From the NCBI GenBank assembly GCA_028276305.1, contig JAPYWO010000041.1:1-8241 (forward strand): a DNA stretch of 8,241 bases, given 5' to 3'. Below are positions 6,908 to 8,241 of this stretch, piece after piece. This DNA is from Candidatus Thermokryptus sp. Its GTDB lineage: Bacteria > Bacteroidota > Ignavibacteria > Kryptoniales > Kryptoniaceae. The position numbers and the translations under genes were made by a program. A model generated the notes under the pieces. The model did no database searches. It was given only the letters and a program-made list of their open reading frames with translations, and was not told where the DNA came from. Position 1 is the stretch's first letter. Each line of letters opens with the position of its first letter.

Positions 6908-7990
6908 ATGAAAAAATTTTTATGGCTGATACCAGCACTTGCCTTTCTTGGTTGTGGAAAAGAACTTGACTTATCACAATTCAGCGATGTCCCGAGAAAT
7001 ATATCAATCTCGGACACGGTTTATGTCAAAGAAGGCGATGACTGGAGAAGCGCGGGCGGTAGAAATTTTAACCAACCAGAGGATATTTACATCGGTCATG
7101 ATGGCTTCGTTTACATCGCTGACACAGGCAACGATAGAATCGTGATGCTTGACCTCGCTGGGAACTACATTGGTGAAAAATTTATAACTCACCCCGTAGC
7201 AATCGCTCAAGATAGACGATTCAACTTGATAGTCGCCGGTGAACTCATCAAGGGCATATATAGATTTGGAGCAATTTACAAGATAAGATTATTTGAAGCT
7301 GGTCATAACATAAACATCGCAAGGGTTGATACAATCTACTGGGAAAAAGAAAAGCCACAGCGAAGATTCACCGGCGTTGCAGAACTAATTGACAATAGCT
7401 ACTATGTCTGTCGCGTTGGACCTGATAACCAAAGTTTATTTGACCCCGATAATATGATCCTTCATTTCAGCAAAAATGACTCCCTTTATTCCACCGAATA
7501 CATTGATTTGACGCCAAACCTTGAACCAACTGGAAGTGGAATCAGGTCAATAAATCAAATGAGCGCAATTGCGACTTTTTCGGACAGAAGGAGAGCAACT
7601 GATTTCATAGTTGCACAGACCGACCCTGGAGCAAGTTTTAAAGTAAAATGGTTCAGATTCAACCCCGGAAGTGAAGTCACCCCGCCAAACTGGGAGGCAT
7701 ACTTCAAACCGAATGCAACTGATATGACAACGCAAAATTTCTTCGTAAGCCCGGAAGATATAACGCTTGACACAAGGAATAATATCTATGTGATTGATGC
7801 AGGGCTTGACTCACTTATGAAATTTGATGTGAGAGGAAAGCTTTTGAAGGAATCATTTGGACCTGGGAAACTGGGTGATGATAAATTGACGAATCCAAAA
7901 GGCGTCGCCTGGTTTGATAGAATTCTTTACATCGCTGATACAGGAAACAACCGCATTGTTCGCTTCAAACTCTCAACAGACATTAGATAA
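6908..7990 (+). CDS. NHL-repeat beta-propeller lipoprotein
   Basis: A 360-residue lipoprotein with a short signal (MKKFLWLIPALAFLGC) and the lipidated Cys at residue 16; the lipobox FLGC has Phe at -3, slightly off consensus. Three NHL blades are clear. One is near residues 55-90 (QPEDIYIGHDGFVYIADTGNDRIV). Another starts at S281 (SPEDITLDTRNNIYVIDAG). The last starts at N329 (NPKGVAWFDRILYIADTGNNRIVRF). The first and last are almost identical at their core, consistent with closure of a single propeller of about six blades. The middle third (about 100-275) has degenerate blades with a long insertion. NHL propellers bind peptides, glycans or other proteins and have no single activity. Attached to the outer membrane, it may serve as a partner of the receptor encoded two genes upstream. 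ATG 6908 was preferred to TTG 6902, because it gives a normal MKK signal-peptide start. It is the last gene of the run. Confidence 0.88.
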   Translation: MKKFLWLIPALAFLGCGKELDLSQFSDVPRNISISDTVYVKEGDDWRSAGGRNFNQPEDIYIGHDGFVYIADTGNDRIVMLDLAGNYIGEKFITHPVAIAQDRRFNLIVAGELIKGIYRFGAIYKIRLFEAGHNINIARVDTIYWEKEKPQRRFTGVAELIDNSYYVCRVGPDNQSLFDPDNMILHFSKNDSLYSTEYIDLTPNLEPTGSGIRSINQMSAIATFSDRRRATDFIVAQTDPGASFKVKWFRFNPGSEVTPPNWEAYFKPNATDMTTQNFFVSPEDITLDTRNNIYVIDAGLDSLMKFDVRGKLLKESFGPGKLGDDKLTNPKGVAWFDRILYIADTGNNRIVRFKLSTDIR

Positions 7991-8043
7991 AAATTAAAGT
8001 GTGATGGGTTGTTGATGGAAAGGTTGTATATTTACCAATGAAA
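7991..8043. other. Convergent intergenic gap with a promoter-like TATATTT and no clear terminator
   Basis: This 53-nt stretch separates the end of the envelope gene run from the end of the ABC ATPase gene on the other strand. It has no stem followed by a T-run on either strand, so transcription end sites are not evident. TATATTT at 8027-8033 resembles a -10 / Bacteroidota -7 element, but no well-spaced -35 or -33 element precedes it and no gene starts to its right. Confidence 0.3.
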
Positions 8044-8241
8044 TTACTTCGTTAGCTCAATGAAAAGTTCCTCAAAGGAGCCATCCTTTCTTTTCCTGAA
8101 ATTCTCTATCTCAGTTGAATCAAACTTAGCTATCAATTTCCCCTCTTTAATTATGCCTATTGTATCGCAAAGTTCCTCCGCGACTTCAAGTGAGTGAGTT
8201 GACATGAAGATTGATACGCCTTCTTTAGTTTTTTGTTTAAG
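8044..8241 (-). CDS. ABC transporter ATP-binding protein, C-terminal end
   Basis: The minus strand is open from the right edge to a TAA at 8046-8044 and gives 65 residues. The sequence VSIFMSTHSLEVAEELCDTI contains the switch (H-loop) histidine at 8196-8194 and the conserved EVAEELCD helix. It is followed by GIIKEGKLIAKFD, the usual C-terminal strand of the nucleotide-binding domain, and an acidic/basic tail, SFEELFIELTK. This pattern is typical of ATPases of ABC-2-type exporters such as the EcsA/CcmA/drug-resistance subfamilies. It would energise a membrane permease encoded beyond the window. Walker A, the signature motif and Walker B lie outside, so substrate and subfamily cannot be set. 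It runs towards the envelope gene cluster and is probably unrelated to it. Confidence 0.9.
   Translation of the reverse strand, partial: LKQKTKEGVSIFMSTHSLEVAEELCDTIGIIKEGKLIAKFDSTEIENFRKRKDGSFEELFIELTK

Noticed and set aside
8009..8033. A promoter in the convergent gap (TTGTTG ... TATATTT)
   Set aside because: The spacing between the best -35-like TTG and the TATATTT is only about 12 nt, and no reading frame of useful length starts to the right on the plus strand. It is probably chance A/T-rich sequence.
7985..8046. A bidirectional rho-independent terminator between the convergent genes
   Set aside because: Only 3-base stems could be formed, and no T-run follows them on either strand.

Overview
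The window reads as a chromosomal segment of a Gram-negative, Bacteroidota-related bacterium. Four things point there: a C-terminal type IX secretion (T9SS) sorting domain of the 'NYPNPFNPST ... SSGVYFYVL' kind, a TonB-dependent receptor with an N-terminal carboxypeptidase-regulatory-like domain, a PorV/PorQ-type outer-membrane protein, and two lipoproteins. The wording of the sorting domain, the NHL lipoprotein and the moderate GC content look most like the Ignavibacteriota / Kryptonia side of that group. The lineage is an inference from protein style, not from a marker gene.

Layout. Six plus-strand genes are packed with gaps of roughly 0-35 nt between about 1 and 7990: the C-terminal part of a T9SS-secreted protein with two OB-like domains (cut by the left edge), a minimal (MNT-type) nucleotidyltransferase, a lipoprotein with two Ig/FnIII-like repeats and a probable GATase-1-like C-terminal domain, a 939-residue TonB-dependent receptor, a PorV/PorQ-family beta-barrel, and an NHL beta-propeller lipoprotein. 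A 53-nt gap separates these from a convergent minus-strand gene at 8044-8241. This is the C-terminal end of an ABC-transporter ATPase, cut by the right edge. No RNA gene, CRISPR array, insertion sequence or convincing terminator was seen, and no stretch over 300 bases lacks a gene.

How they may work together. Everything from about 1390 to 7990 is predicted to be exported to the outer membrane or cell surface, and the tight spacing suggests co-transcription from a promoter left of the window. A plausible reading is an outer-membrane module: a TonB-driven receptor plus accessory surface lipoproteins, with a PorV-like protein that could link to T9SS export or serve as a separate channel. No SusD-like lipoprotein is present, so this is not a standard SusCD glycan locus, and no substrate can be named from sequence. 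The cytosolic nucleotidyltransferase is the outlier: it sits among envelope genes without the HEPN partner such proteins usually have.

No clearly new biological system was found. The points most worth checking are the orphan nucleotidyltransferase, the conservation of the receptor/PorV/lipoprotein block, and the putative GATase-like domain in a surface lipoprotein.
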